From contig NZ_CP097885.1 of NCBI RefSeq assembly GCF_023614525.1, positions 1,548,501-1,612,500 on the forward strand: DNA of 64,000 nt, read 5' to 3'. Source of the DNA: Peptoniphilus genitalis. Lineage in GTDB: Bacteria > Bacillota > Clostridia > Tissierellales > Peptoniphilaceae. The position numbers and the translations under genes were made by a program. Under the pieces are notes generated by a model that saw only the letters and a list, made by a program, of their open reading frames with translations, ran no database searches and was not told the DNA's origin. Shown here piece after piece: positions 15,914-25,014 of this stretch. The stretch's first letter is position 1; each line of letters begins with the position of its first letter.

Positions 15914-16291
15914 ATGGTAAAAACATTACACACAGATAAGGCACCAGGAGCAGTGGGACCTTATTCACAAGCAACAGAAGTTAACGGATTTATATTTACA
16001 TCAGGACAACTTCCACTAGTTCCAGAAACAGGTGAACTAATCACTGATGACATCAAAAAAGCAACAGCAAGAAGTCTTGACAACATCAAGGCAATCCTAG
16101 AAGAAGCAGGCTCAAGCCTAGACAAAGTTGTAAAAGTTAACATCTTCCTAGACGATGTAAATGACTTTGCAGCAGTAAACGAAGTATATTCAGAATACTT
16201 TACAAACCACAAACCAGCAAGATCTTGCGTAGAAGTAGCAAAGCTACCAAAGGGTGGCCTTCTAGAAATCGAAGCAATAGCAGTAAAATAA
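15914..16291 (+). CDS. ridA: RidA-family enamine/imine deaminase
   Basis: 125 aa. RidA hydrolyses reactive enamines such as 2-aminoacrylate released by PLP enzymes. The active-site Arg is in the usual C-terminal motif NHKPARSCVEVAKLPKGGLLEIEAIA; the N-terminal block AVGPYSQATEVNGFIFTSGQLP is also conserved. Last gene of the obgE unit, with GAGGAGGAG upstream and a terminator after it. Confidence 0.95.
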   Translation: MVKTLHTDKAPGAVGPYSQATEVNGFIFTSGQLPLVPETGELITDDIKKATARSLDNIKAILEEAGSSLDKVVKVNIFLDDVNDFAAVNEVYSEYFTNHKPARSCVEVAKLPKGGLLEIEAIAVK

Positions 16292-16298
16292 TTTCTAA

Positions 16299-16326
16299 AA
16301 AGGACCCGAGAGGGTTCTTTTTTTTA
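16299..16326 (+). terminator. Terminator of the obgE-ridA operon
   Basis: AGGACCC-GAGA-GGGTTCT stem followed by a T-run of seven or more. Confidence 0.85.
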
Positions 16327-16346
16327 ACAAAGAGGTAGACCTAGAA

Positions 16347-16616
16347 ATGAAAGAAATAAATGTTAACGAGATAGATAGGGTTGTGGACCCCATAATTATA
16401 GACGTGAGAGAAGACTACGAGCTAGAAGAAACGGGCACCATAAAGGGAGCCATCCACATCCCCATGAATGAAGTTCCAAATAGGCTTAACAACATCCCAA
16501 AAGACAGAGAAATCTATATCCTTTGCAGGTCAGGAGTAAGATCCTACAACGTGGCAAAATATCTAAACCAAATAGGTTATGAGGCCATAAACCTAGACGG
16601 CGGCATAATAAATTAA
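16347..16616 (+). CDS. Single-domain rhodanese
   Basis: 89 aa. The active-site loop is Cys60-Arg-Ser-Gly-Val-Arg, as in PspE/GlpE-like sulfurtransferases, and IIIDVREDYEL and GAIHIPMNEVP are the CH2A/B motifs. It handles sulfane sulfur from thiosulfate or persulfides; the physiological donor is unknown. The gene stands alone after the ridA terminator with a GAGGT eleven bases before the start. Read-through from ridA is possible. Confidence 0.92.
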   Translation: MKEINVNEIDRVVDPIIIDVREDYELEETGTIKGAIHIPMNEVPNRLNNIPKDREIYILCRSGVRSYNVAKYLNQIGYEAINLDGGIIN

Positions 16617-16621
16617 AAGGG

Positions 16622-16641
16622 CGACTTAGTTAAGTAAGTCG
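16622..16641 (+). repeat. Perfect inverted repeat after the rhodanese gene
   Basis: CGACTTA (16622-16628), a 6-nt loop and TAAGTCG (16635-16641), with no T-run. It is a separate structure from the terminator 35 nt downstream and may be an RNA-stability hairpin or protein site. Confidence 0.5.
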
Positions 16642-16674
16642 TGGAGAATTACAAGCTAATAGAAAATAAAAATA

Positions 16675-16707
16675 TATCCCACAGGAGAAATCTTGTGGGA
16701 TTTTTTA
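16675..16707 (+). terminator. Terminator after the rhodanese gene
   Basis: ATCCCACA (16676-16683) pairs with TGTGGGAT (16694-16701), then a T-run. Confidence 0.88.
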
Positions 16708-16901
16708 ACTTATGACTGTTTATTAAGTGATAAGTTGTTGCAAGATAGGATTTTTTAATAAACTCACATTATCTTATGAAGTTGTAGCTTTCCAGCAATT
16801 CATAACATACTATAAAGTTATAAGACCTTACAAAGTTATTAGATATTACAAGGTAATAAGGAATTAAAAAGTTGTAAGATGCTGCTAAGTCATAGTTAAA
16901 A
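16704..16901. repeat. 18-nt-period degenerate array B
   Basis: About eleven units in exact 18-nt register, starts 16704, 16722, and so on to 16884. The clearest are ATAAAGTTATAAGACCTT at 16812 and ACAAAGTTATTAGATATT at 16830. It starts right after the rhodanese terminator and lies upstream of the giant surface-protein gene. The remaining gap to 17354 is AT-rich leader and promoter DNA with no other gene seen. Confidence 0.8.
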
Positions 16902-17171
16902 AAATTATTTTGGGTAAAGATGCTAATGATAATCTTAAAAAATTAAATAAACTTCTATTAACTATATTAAAAAATAAAACATAGAAAAAAACTCTAAAAG
17001 GAATTTTTTATTTATATCAAGCTTTCTGTAAATCTAATTTTATAAAAATGAAGAGATTTTTTATAAGTTGATAAAAATTATAGAATTTTTAACTTAAAGG
17101 TTTTGAAAAATAAACGTTATCAATATTATCAACGTAAATTTTTTTAATTCTCTTTATTTACTATATTGTTG

Positions 17172-17180
17172 TGCTATAAT
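17172..17180 (+). promoter_or_regulatory. Extended -10 promoter of the surface-protein gene
   Basis: TGC-TATAAT at 17172-17180; no good -35 at the right distance. It would give a 5' UTR of about 170 nt. Upstream, TTATCAA occurs twice in GTTATCAATATTATCAACG (about 17116-17134), a possible regulator site that I could not assign. Confidence 0.5.
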
Positions 17181-17354
17181 TATTTATTAAGAATAGAAGA
17201 CCATAAAAGTATTTAGTCTATTCAATTAACAGTTCATAAAAATTATTAATTATGAAAAAACTCTTTGGAGGGAGATGGATAAGTAGCAATATATAAGTAA
17301 AATATAAACTAAAAACTTAAAAGAAGTAACTAATCTATAATGAAAGGAGAAATA

Positions 17355-20300
17355 ATGGATAATAAGAGGAAAAAGTTTAACACCAATAGGGTCGCAGCCT
17401 ATGCTCTATCAGGTGTAATGTTAGCAAGCGTTATACCATATAACGTATTTGCTACTAATATGACAGGTACAGAAAAGGCAACTATAGAAGCAGCAGATAA
17501 ACTTGGTATTTCATCACCTAAAATTAATGGAGCTGTAAGAGCTGAAAATACTGATGCTTTATCAAGTGCAACCTACTACAACAAAGCAAACTGGGAAAAC
17601 AAAATCAAAGACAAGTCACGTTGGCCTGTTGGCGACAAACAAAGACTTGTAAGAGTTACTACATCAGACCCAGTCGAAATGAACGACATCGATTACGACG
17701 GGAACTTTGTCGATGCCAACGGCAGGACTGTTCTTAGAATGGTTTACAAGGAAAAGGGTGCAGCAGCAACTGCTGTTTGGTACAGAGCTATATTTAACTT
17801 CGGAGACCTTGATCAATACATCGACTACGACAAGTCCTACATGGTTGGAGTTAATACTCTTGGCAACGAAGCTAAAAAGGGCAATCTAGAGCCCTTTAAT
17901 GACCGTAAGGAAAGAATTGTCGACCTAGGTGTATTGAGAGGGGACTTAACAAACCAAAGAAAGAACCTTCCTATTAACCTTGTATTAAAAGAAGGCGTAA
18001 CAATTAAAGACTTAGGTCAAAAGAACTACATCGTTCAAATGAGACTTGCTGACAAAAAGGGTGAAAGGATCTATGCTTATGCTCCAAAGGGTACATCCAT
18101 GGACTATTCCACTTATACCAAGACAACATCAGTTTCTCTTGAAGATAAGGTGAACAGACTATTTATTAAGGGTGGCTACCAATCAGATGGCAAGAATGCA
18201 ACGGCTCAAGAATTTGTTATGTCCGAATTTATTGCCAATCCAGAGCAATACAAGGACGAAAAGAATCTTGGTATAATCAGGACTCAATATACAGGTCAAA
18301 GAGCTGGAAATGCCGCTTCACCTACAACTGGTGGACAACCAATTGCCTTTACCCAAGCCTTTGATGCTAATCTTCTTAAGTATTTGAAGGCAGATGACAA
18401 AGGCAATGTAGCTTATGTTAACGTTCTTGAAAATACAAGACTTAAGTCAAAATGGTCTAAAAATGTTGGTTTTAAGAAAGACGACTTTAATATAACAAAA
18501 GATGGTAAGCTTGCCTACCTGGTTATTGGTACTCATGACTTCCAAAAAGATGGAGTTAAAAAGGTTGAAATACCAAAACATGACCAACACACTATGATTC
18601 AAGGGTACTACATCACAGCCATTGACTATGTTGTTGACAAATCAAAATTTGAAGATACCTTTGCAGGTAGAGATGAATTGAGCGGCGGTAATAAGACTAG
18701 AAAGCTTAATTACTCAATGATATCTGGCTGGACTAATCCAAATACAGAAGGCTGGGTTGTCTATGAAAAAGAATATAAAGACGGTTATGTAGCTAATGAA
18801 GGCGAATCTTTTATAATAGACACAACTACTGACCCTGCAGACAAGCAAATCATGCTTCAAATCGGTAACGATGATGCCGTCATTAGAAAGCAACAAGGAT
18901 ACTATTCTTACTATATAACTTCTGATAAGGGTATTGAAACCATCGAAAGATATGCAGATGGTATCTATAAGTTTGACCTTAGAGAAGGTGCTACTGTAAA
19001 ACCTGGAGACAAGATAAAAGTTTACATGCCATATGCAAAAGACCATGACAAGCCTGTAAACTTCCTTGAAATCCACAACGGAACAAAGCTAAATGAAGGT
19101 GGAGCAACATTAAAATTACAAAAAGATAGAAATATCAATATGCACCTTTATAAGGAAGGTAAAAAAGGTTACTACATTCTAAAATACACACTTGCAGACG
19201 GAACCAAAGCTGAAAAGAAATTTGAACCTAAAGGATTCTGGAGCTTTGACAATAAAGACAAGGTTATGGATGGAGGTTCAAATTTAGTAACATTATCAAC
19301 AGGTGGTAACTTCTATATCAACACAAAGAAATTAAAACCAGGTGAAGATATAATTGTAGAATCCTATGATGAAAAGGGCACTAAATTAGAAGATCAAACA
19401 TCTTGGTTCAAATATAGAGAACTAACAAAAGCTCAAGATACTGTTAAGGAACTTACATGGACTGACTCCTCAGACAAATCATCAATCCTTTCTATAAACA
19501 AGTCACTTTACACTCCATACCAAGTGCTATTTACAAATGACTATGCAGATGGAACAGATGACTTCTACAAGGATCCAAAGGTATTGCCAGCAAGCAATGA
19601 TGACTTTAAGAAGGACACAAAAGAATTTGTCGGCTACACTAAGTATGACGGTGGTAAGGTAAGAACACTTTACGAAGAAGGTAAAACTGGCAAGCTTTAT
19701 GCAAAAGTTGAAGCTGACGAAAACGAATATGATAAAGATGGTAATTTAGTTGGCAAGGATGTAAGTAAGAAGATTACTATTCCGAAGTCTGATATCTTTG
19801 ACGCTCAGTTTGCAGGAGATAGCAAAGAATATACTGCTTATGAATATAAGGTTGACTTAACAAAGATGCTTCCTTATCATTCAGATGATAAAACTGAAAC
19901 AAAACTAACTTTATTAAAGGATATGAAGTTTGTTTCAACAGCATCAGACGGATCATCACTACCATCTGACCTTTACGAAACAAGAGTTAGGGCAAGAGTA
20001 TTGTTTGATGCAAATACTGGTAAATTGACAGAAGGCGATAAACAAGTTGATAAAGTTGTTAAGATAGCACCAGATAACGTTGATTTCTTCGACCAAAAAG
20101 ACTACAAACCTAATGGTTTTGAAGGTGCAAATGTTAAAAAAGACACTGGTGATAAATTCCCAGAAGCACCAAAACTAGAAGGAAAGAACTTCTTAGGTTG
20201 GGTTACTGAAGAAGGTAAAAAAGCTTTAGGCGACAAGGCAGTTGTTACAGCTGATGACTTTAATAAACTAGCAAAAGAACAAGTCTTTACTAACGAAACA

Positions 20301-23300
20301 CCAATAACAAAACATTTAGTTGTTTACGCTGTTTATTCAGAAGATGTAGCAGTTACTTTTGATGCAAATCAAGGTAAGTTTGGTGATGGTAAGGACACAA
20401 CTAATGTTAAAGTTGAAGGTGGAAATGTAACAAAACCAGCTGACCCAACAAGAGTTGGATATAAATTCTTAGGTTGGGCAGCAACAAAAGATGCAAAAGA
20501 AGCTGATGCTAATATTCTAAATGATGTAACATCACCAAAGACTGTATATGCAGTTTGGGAAAAGACTGCTGAAGAATTAACATTAAATAATCCAACACCT
20601 GTTGAAGTAAAAGACACTAAGAATTTAACTTCAGATGAAAAAGGCAAAGTAGCAGATGCTGTGATTGCAGCTAACCCAACTCTAACAAAAGCTGAAATTA
20701 CAGTTGCAGATGACGGTACAGTTACAGTAAAAACTAAAGATGGCAAGACTGGAACTTTGACACCAGATAAAACTGTAAAACAAAAAGAAGTTCAAAATAA
20801 CTTCAACCCACCAAAAGAACCAGTTAAGGTTGTTGATAAAACAAAACTAACACCTGAAGAAAAACAAGCTGTTAAAAATGCTATTAAGGAAGCTAACTCA
20901 GACAGAAACTTCAAGGATGAAGATATTACAGTAAATGATGACGGATCTGTAAAAATTAACCAAGCTGGTAAGGTAGGTTCATTTACACCTGATCAAACAG
21001 TTGTACAAAAAGATACAATTCTTGATTTGACTGCTCCAGATAAGACTGAAGTAAAAGATATAACAAACTTAACACAAACAGAAAGAGATAAAGTTGCTGC
21101 AGCAGTTAAAGAAGCAAATAAAACTAAGTTAAGCAACGATGCAGTAGTTACTGTTGACGATAAGGGTAATGTAACAGTTACAGATGGTACTAAAACTGGT
21201 AAATTAGAAGGAAAAGACACAGTAAAACCATTTGATAGAGCTGGCAAAACATTAAACGACCCAGCAATAACACCAGTAGGAAATCTTGAAAAACTTAATG
21301 AAACTGAAAAAACAAAAGTAAGAGATGCAGTTAAAGCAGCAAACCCAGACCTTGGATTCGCAGATAACGAAATCCAAGTTGCAGATGATGGTACAGTAAC
21401 AGTACCTATGGGCAAAAACTCTGATGACACAACAAAAACTCAAGAGATCCCAGCATCTAAAACAGTTAGACAAGTAACAGATGCTGATAAGATTATTCCA
21501 TTAAATGTACCAGAAAAAACAAAAGTTGCAGATAAGACAAACTTAACACAAGAAGAAAAGGATAAAGTTAAAGAAGCTGTTAAGAAAGCAAATCCAGATT
21601 TACCAGCAGATGCAAAAATAACTGTAGGAAATGATGGTTCAGTTACAGTAGTATCTGGCGAAGGCGAAAACCAAAAAGTTGGAGAACTTTCACAAGCAGA
21701 TACAGTTGAAGAAATGGCGATTAAAGCTCCAGCAGAACCAGTTAAAGTAGCTGACCCATCTAACCTAACAGAACCTGAAAAGAAAGCTGTTGAAGATGCA
21801 GTTAAGAAAGCAAATCCAAACTTACCAGAAGGTGCAACAATCGAAGTAGGTAAAGACGGAACAGTAACTGTAAAAGACAAAGATGGCAAAGAACTTGGAA
21901 AATTAACTCCAGATAAGACAGTTAAGAAAGCTGATGAAGCAGGAACAGTAGTAGCTCCAGCAGAACCAGTTAAAGTAGCTGACCCATCTAACCTAACAGA
22001 ACCTGAAAAGAAAGCTGTTGAAGATGCAGTTAAGAAAGCAAATCCAGACCTACCAAAAGATGCAACAATCGAAGTAGGTAAAGACGGAACAGTAACTGTA
22101 AAAGACAAAGATGGCAAAGAACTTGGAAAATTAACTCCAGATAAGACAGTTAAGAAAGCTGATGAAGCAGGAACAGTAGTAGCTCCAGCAGAACCAGTTA
22201 AAGTAGCTGACCCATCTAACCTAACAGAACCTGAAAAGAAAGCTGTTGAAGATGCAGTTAAGAAAGCAAATCCAGACCTACCAAAAGATGCGAAAGTAAC
22301 TGTAGGTAATGACGGAACAGTAACTGTAACAGACAAAGATGGAAAAGAACTTGGAAAATTAACTCCAGATAAGACAGTTAAGAAAGCTGATGAAGCAGGA
22401 ACAGTAGTAGCTCCAGCAGAACCAGTTAAAGTAGCTGACCCATCTAACCTAACAGAACCTGAAAAGAAAGCTGTTGAAGATGCAGTTAAGAAAGCAAATC
22501 CAGACCTACCAAAAGATGCGAAAGTAACTGTAGGTAATGACGGAACAGTAACTGTAACAGACAAAGATGGAAAAGAACTTGGAAAATTAACTCCAGATAA
22601 GACAGTTAAGAAAGCTGATGAAGCAGGAACAGTAGTAGCTCCAGCAGAACCAGTTAAAGTAGCTGACCCATCTAACCTAACAGAACCTGAAAAGAAAGCT
22701 GTTGAAGATGCAGTTAAGAAAGCAAATCCAGACCTACCAAAAGATGCAACAATCGAAGTAGGTAAAGACGGAACAGTAACTGTAAAAGACAAAGATGGCA
22801 AAGAACTTGGAAAATTAACTCCAGATAAGACAGTTAAGAAAGCTGATGAAGCAGGAACAGTAGTAGCTCCAGCAGAACCAGTTAAAGTAGCTGACCCATC
22901 TAACCTAACAGAACCTGAAAAGAAAGCTGTTGAAGATGCAGTTAAGAAAGCAAATCCAGACCTACCAAAAGATGCGAAAGTAACTGTAGGTAATGACGGA
23001 ACAGTAACTGTAACAGACAAAGATGGAAAAGAACTTGGAAAATTAACTCCAGATAAGACAGTTAAGAAAGCTGATGAAGCAGGAACAGTAGTAGCTCCAG
23101 CAGAACCAGTTAAAGTAGCTGACCCATCTAACCTAACAGAACCTGAAAAGAAAGCTGTTGAAGATGCAGTTAAGAAAGCAAATCCAGACCTACCAAAAGA
23201 TGCGAAAGTAACTGTAGGTAATGACGGAACAGTAACTGTAACAGACAAAGATGGAAAAGAACTTGGAAAATTAACTCCAGATAAGACAGTTAAGAAAGCT

Positions 23301-24590
23301 GATGAAGCAGGAACAGTAGTAGCTCCAGCAGAACCAGTTAAAGTAGCTGACCCATCTAACCTAACAGAACCTGAAAAGAAAGCTGTTGAAGATGCAGTTA
23401 AGAAAGCAAATCCAGACCTACCAAAAGATGCGAAAGTAACTGTAGGTAATGACGGAACAGTAACTGTAACAGACAAAGATGGAAAAGAACTTGGAAAATT
23501 AACTCCAGATAAGACAGTTAAGAAAGCTGATGAAGCAGGAACAGTAGTAGCTCCAGCAGAACCAGTTAAAGTAGCTGACCCATCTAACCTAACAGAACCT
23601 GAAAAGAAAGCTGTTGAAGATGCAGTTAAGAAAGCAAATCCAGACCTACCAAAAGATGCGAAAGTAACTGTAGGTAATGACGGAACAGTAACTGTAACAG
23701 ACAAAGATGGAAAAGAAATTGGTAAATTAACACCAAAACAAACTGTTAAGGCAGCTGATACTACTCCAGACAATGGAAAGAAGACTCTTCTTCCAACTGA
23801 TGATTACCAAGATACTGGTATAAAAGCAGGAGATGGCGTTGACTCAAATGATATTAGTGCCATTGATGAAGATGGAAGTTATGTACCTGTATATGTAGAT
23901 AATAATGGAAACATTATTGTTAAACCTGGTAAGGATGTTGATGGACCTATTAAGGTTACAATAAATAAGGACGGAAAAGAAAGAGTTATCTTCATAGACA
24001 TCCTTGGACACTCTATGGGACATGATGATAATGGATACAGACCAGGATACTTTGATGGATCATATAACATCCCTGGAATTAGATACAGAGACCACAAGAC
24101 TCCAACTCATCCAGTGACTGTTACAGTTCCAGAAAAGACTGAAACTGGTGTGAAAGTTCGTGACACTTTGTGGTATATATTCCACATCAACGAGTTTGAA
24201 TACGAAGTTGTTAGAAACGGAGTTGTAACTAAGAGATTAATGGACGTAACTCCAGTTCTACAAAATAACAGAACAATGCTACCACTTAGATATGTAGCTG
24301 AAGCACTTCAAGCAGATGTTAAGTGGGATGCAAAGACAAGAACTGCAACATTCACAAAAGATGGTTTGACAGCATCAATCCAAATCGACAGTGATGAAAT
24401 AGTTCTTTCTAACGGCAAGACTGTTAAGATGGACTCTAAGCCACTTAATATCAACGACAGAATCCTAGTTTCTGTTACTAACGTAGCCAATGTATTTGGT
24501 TTAACTAACGGAAATACTAAAGACAAGGCTGATCAAGATATTGAATGGGAACAAAAAGATAAGAGTGCAACAATTTATATTAGAAGATAA
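17355..24590 (+). CDS. Giant secreted repeat protein with C-terminal copper-amine-oxidase-N-like domain
   Basis: 2411 aa from ATG 17355, chosen because AAAGGAG lies five bases upstream; an in-frame ATG at 17340 contains that site. A signal peptide spans about 1-33. A non-repetitive N-terminal region follows (to about 875). Two InlB-B-like (Listeria-Bacteroides) repeats come next, around 880-960 and 1000-1070 (FDANxGKF ... GYKFLGW). Fourteen helix-strand repeats span about 1077-2139, with core LTxxEKxxVxxAVxxANPxL then DGTVTV. The C-terminus (about 2270-2411) is copper-amine-oxidase-N-like: NNRTMLPLRYVAEAL, VKWDAKTRTATFTKDG. No LPXTG or membrane tail, so anchoring is probably non-covalent. An adhesin-like role is inferred. 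Confidence 0.9.
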   Translation: MDNKRKKFNTNRVAAYALSGVMLASVIPYNVFATNMTGTEKATIEAADKLGISSPKINGAVRAENTDALSSATYYNKANWENKIKDKSRWPVGDKQRLVRVTTSDPVEMNDIDYDGNFVDANGRTVLRMVYKEKGAAATAVWYRAIFNFGDLDQYIDYDKSYMVGVNTLGNEAKKGNLEPFNDRKERIVDLGVLRGDLTNQRKNLPINLVLKEGVTIKDLGQKNYIVQMRLADKKGERIYAYAPKGTSMDYSTYTKTTSVSLEDKVNRLFIKGGYQSDGKNATAQEFVMSEFIANPEQYKDEKNLGIIRTQYTGQRAGNAASPTTGGQPIAFTQAFDANLLKYLKADDKGNVAYVNVLENTRLKSKWSKNVGFKKDDFNITKDGKLAYLVIGTHDFQKDGVKKVEIPKHDQHTMIQGYYITAIDYVVDKSKFEDTFAGRDELSGGNKTRKLNYSMISGWTNPNTEGWVVYEKEYKDGYVANEGESFIIDTTTDPADKQIMLQIGNDDAVIRKQQGYYSYYITSDKGIETIERYADGIYKFDLREGATVKPGDKIKVYMPYAKDHDKPVNFLEIHNGTKLNEGGATLKLQKDRNINMHLYKEGKKGYYILKYTLADGTKAEKKFEPKGFWSFDNKDKVMDGGSNLVTLSTGGNFYINTKKLKPGEDIIVESYDEKGTKLEDQTSWFKYRELTKAQDTVKELTWTDSSDKSSILSINKSLYTPYQVLFTNDYADGTDDFYKDPKVLPASNDDFKKDTKEFVGYTKYDGGKVRTLYEEGKTGKLYAKVEADENEYDKDGNLVGKDVSKKITIPKSDIFDAQFAGDSKEYTAYEYKVDLTKMLPYHSDDKTETKLTLLKDMKFVSTASDGSSLPSDLYETRVRARVLFDANTGKLTEGDKQVDKVVKIAPDNVDFFDQKDYKPNGFEGANVKKDTGDKFPEAPKLEGKNFLGWVTEEGKKALGDKAVVTADDFNKLAKEQVFTNETPITKHLVVYAVYSEDVAVTFDANQGKFGDGKDTTNVKVEGGNVTKPADPTRVGYKFLGWAATKDAKEADANILNDVTSPKTVYAVWEKTAEELTLNNPTPVEVKDTKNLTSDEKGKVADAVIAANPTLTKAEITVADDGTVTVKTKDGKTGTLTPDKTVKQKEVQNNFNPPKEPVKVVDKTKLTPEEKQAVKNAIKEANSDRNFKDEDITVNDDGSVKINQAGKVGSFTPDQTVVQKDTILDLTAPDKTEVKDITNLTQTERDKVAAAVKEANKTKLSNDAVVTVDDKGNVTVTDGTKTGKLEGKDTVKPFDRAGKTLNDPAITPVGNLEKLNETEKTKVRDAVKAANPDLGFADNEIQVADDGTVTVPMGKNSDDTTKTQEIPASKTVRQVTDADKIIPLNVPEKTKVADKTNLTQEEKDKVKEAVKKANPDLPADAKITVGNDGSVTVVSGEGENQKVGELSQADTVEEMAIKAPAEPVKVADPSNLTEPEKKAVEDAVKKANPNLPEGATIEVGKDGTVTVKDKDGKELGKLTPDKTVKKADEAGTVVAPAEPVKVADPSNLTEPEKKAVEDAVKKANPDLPKDATIEVGKDGTVTVKDKDGKELGKLTPDKTVKKADEAGTVVAPAEPVKVADPSNLTEPEKKAVEDAVKKANPDLPKDAKVTVGNDGTVTVTDKDGKELGKLTPDKTVKKADEAGTVVAPAEPVKVADPSNLTEPEKKAVEDAVKKANPDLPKDAKVTVGNDGTVTVTDKDGKELGKLTPDKTVKKADEAGTVVAPAEPVKVADPSNLTEPEKKAVEDAVKKANPDLPKDATIEVGKDGTVTVKDKDGKELGKLTPDKTVKKADEAGTVVAPAEPVKVADPSNLTEPEKKAVEDAVKKANPDLPKDAKVTVGNDGTVTVTDKDGKELGKLTPDKTVKKADEAGTVVAPAEPVKVADPSNLTEPEKKAVEDAVKKANPDLPKDAKVTVGNDGTVTVTDKDGKELGKLTPDKTVKKADEAGTVVAPAEPVKVADPSNLTEPEKKAVEDAVKKANPDLPKDAKVTVGNDGTVTVTDKDGKELGKLTPDKTVKKADEAGTVVAPAEPVKVADPSNLTEPEKKAVEDAVKKANPDLPKDAKVTVGNDGTVTVTDKDGKEIGKLTPKQTVKAADTTPDNGKKTLLPTDDYQDTGIKAGDGVDSNDISAIDEDGSYVPVYVDNNGNIIVKPGKDVDGPIKVTINKDGKERVIFIDILGHSMGHDDNGYRPGYFDGSYNIPGIRYRDHKTPTHPVTVTVPEKTETGVKVRDTLWYIFHINEFEYEVVRNGVVTKRLMDVTPVLQNNRTMLPLRYVAEALQADVKWDAKTRTATFTKDGLTASIQIDSDEIVLSNGKTVKMDSKPLNINDRILVSVTNVANVFGLTNGNTKDKADQDIEWEQKDKSATIYIRR
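20585..21725 (+). repeat. Five divergent copies of the surface-protein repeat
   Basis: Coding repeats of about 75-80 aa each, sharing NLTxxEKxKVxxAVxxANP and a DGTVTV strand but diverged in sequence. They begin NPTPVEV, PPKEPVKV, APDKTEV, NDPAITPV and NVPEKTKV. They lie directly before the near-identical block, so they look like an older layer of the same expansion. Confidence 0.85.
21726..23770 (+). repeat. Nine near-identical 228-bp coding repeats
   Basis: Unit starts are 21726, 21954, 22182, 22410, 22638, 22866, 23094, 23322 and 23550, each 228 bp (76 codons) beginning APAEPVKVADPSNLTEPEKK. Two versions alternate: type 1 has ATIEVGKDGTVTVKDKDG (copies 1, 2, 5) and type 2 has AKVTVGNDGTVTVTDKDG (copies 3, 4, 6-9). 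The last copy diverges after KEIGKLTPKQTV. DNA identity is high enough for slippage or unequal recombination, so copy number probably varies between strains. Confidence 0.95.
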
Positions 24591-24605
24591 GTTGTTAATA
24601 ATTAA

Positions 24606-24634
24606 GAGGAACCCTCAGGGGTTCTTCTTTTTTT
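24606..24634 (+). terminator. Terminator of the surface-protein gene
   Basis: GAACCC (24609-24614) pairs with GGGTTC (24619-24624), then TTCTTTTTTT. Confidence 0.85.
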
Positions 24635-24671
24635 ATGCTTATTTAGTCAAATTATTTCACAAACAAGTCCT

Positions 24672-24887
24672 ATGATCTGGCAAGTAAATATGAAGTCATA
24701 ACAAACTATGATGCAATAACAAACCATAAAGTCATAAATAACTATGAAGTAATAAGGAACTACAAAGTCATAAGGGATTAGTACTTTATAAAATTTTATA
24801 AAGTTGTAAAAATATATGAACTTATGAGAATTTATGAAGTTGTAAAAATTTATGAACTTGTGAAAATTTATAAAGTTGTAATAATTT
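24672..24887. repeat. 18-nt-period degenerate array C
   Basis: About twelve units in exact 18-nt register from 24672. Good units: ATAAAGTCATAAATAACT at 24726, ATGAAGTTGTAAAAATTT at 24834, ATAAAGTTGTAATAATTT at 24870. With array B it brackets the surface-protein gene. The rest of this gap (24591-25014) holds only the terminator and the prfB promoter. Confidence 0.88.
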
Positions 24888-24977
24888 ATAATTCAAATTA
24901 AAATAGTTCTAATCAATACATTAAGTCAAATTTTATTCCCATATTACAACAAAATATTAGTGTGATTATAGCAACTG

Positions 24978-24986
24978 TGTTATACT
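24978..24986 (+). promoter_or_regulatory. Extended -10 promoter of prfB
   Basis: TGT-TATACT at 24978-24986, 29 nt before the prfB ATG. No strong -35 is seen. Confidence 0.5.
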
Positions 24987-25014
24987 AAAATAAGCAATAC
25001 AAAGGAGGATTTTT

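Noticed and set aside
16921-17140. Fur-like boxes (TAATGATAATC near 16929; TTATCAA pair near 17118)
   Set aside because: Only half-matches to the Fur consensus in very AT-rich DNA, and not positioned at a promoter with confidence.
17252-17296. Tiny leader frame starting MKKLFGG before the surface-protein gene
   Set aside because: Thirteen codons without a ribosome-binding site in AT-rich DNA; its GGAGGGAG is inside the frame.
21440-23773. Long 777-codon open frame antisense to the surface-protein repeats
   Set aside because: It is the mirror of the 228-bp repeats: an open antisense frame in one unit stays open in all. It has no ribosome-binding site, and its composition (Ser/Ala/Phe/Thr/Val-rich) follows from the sense codons.
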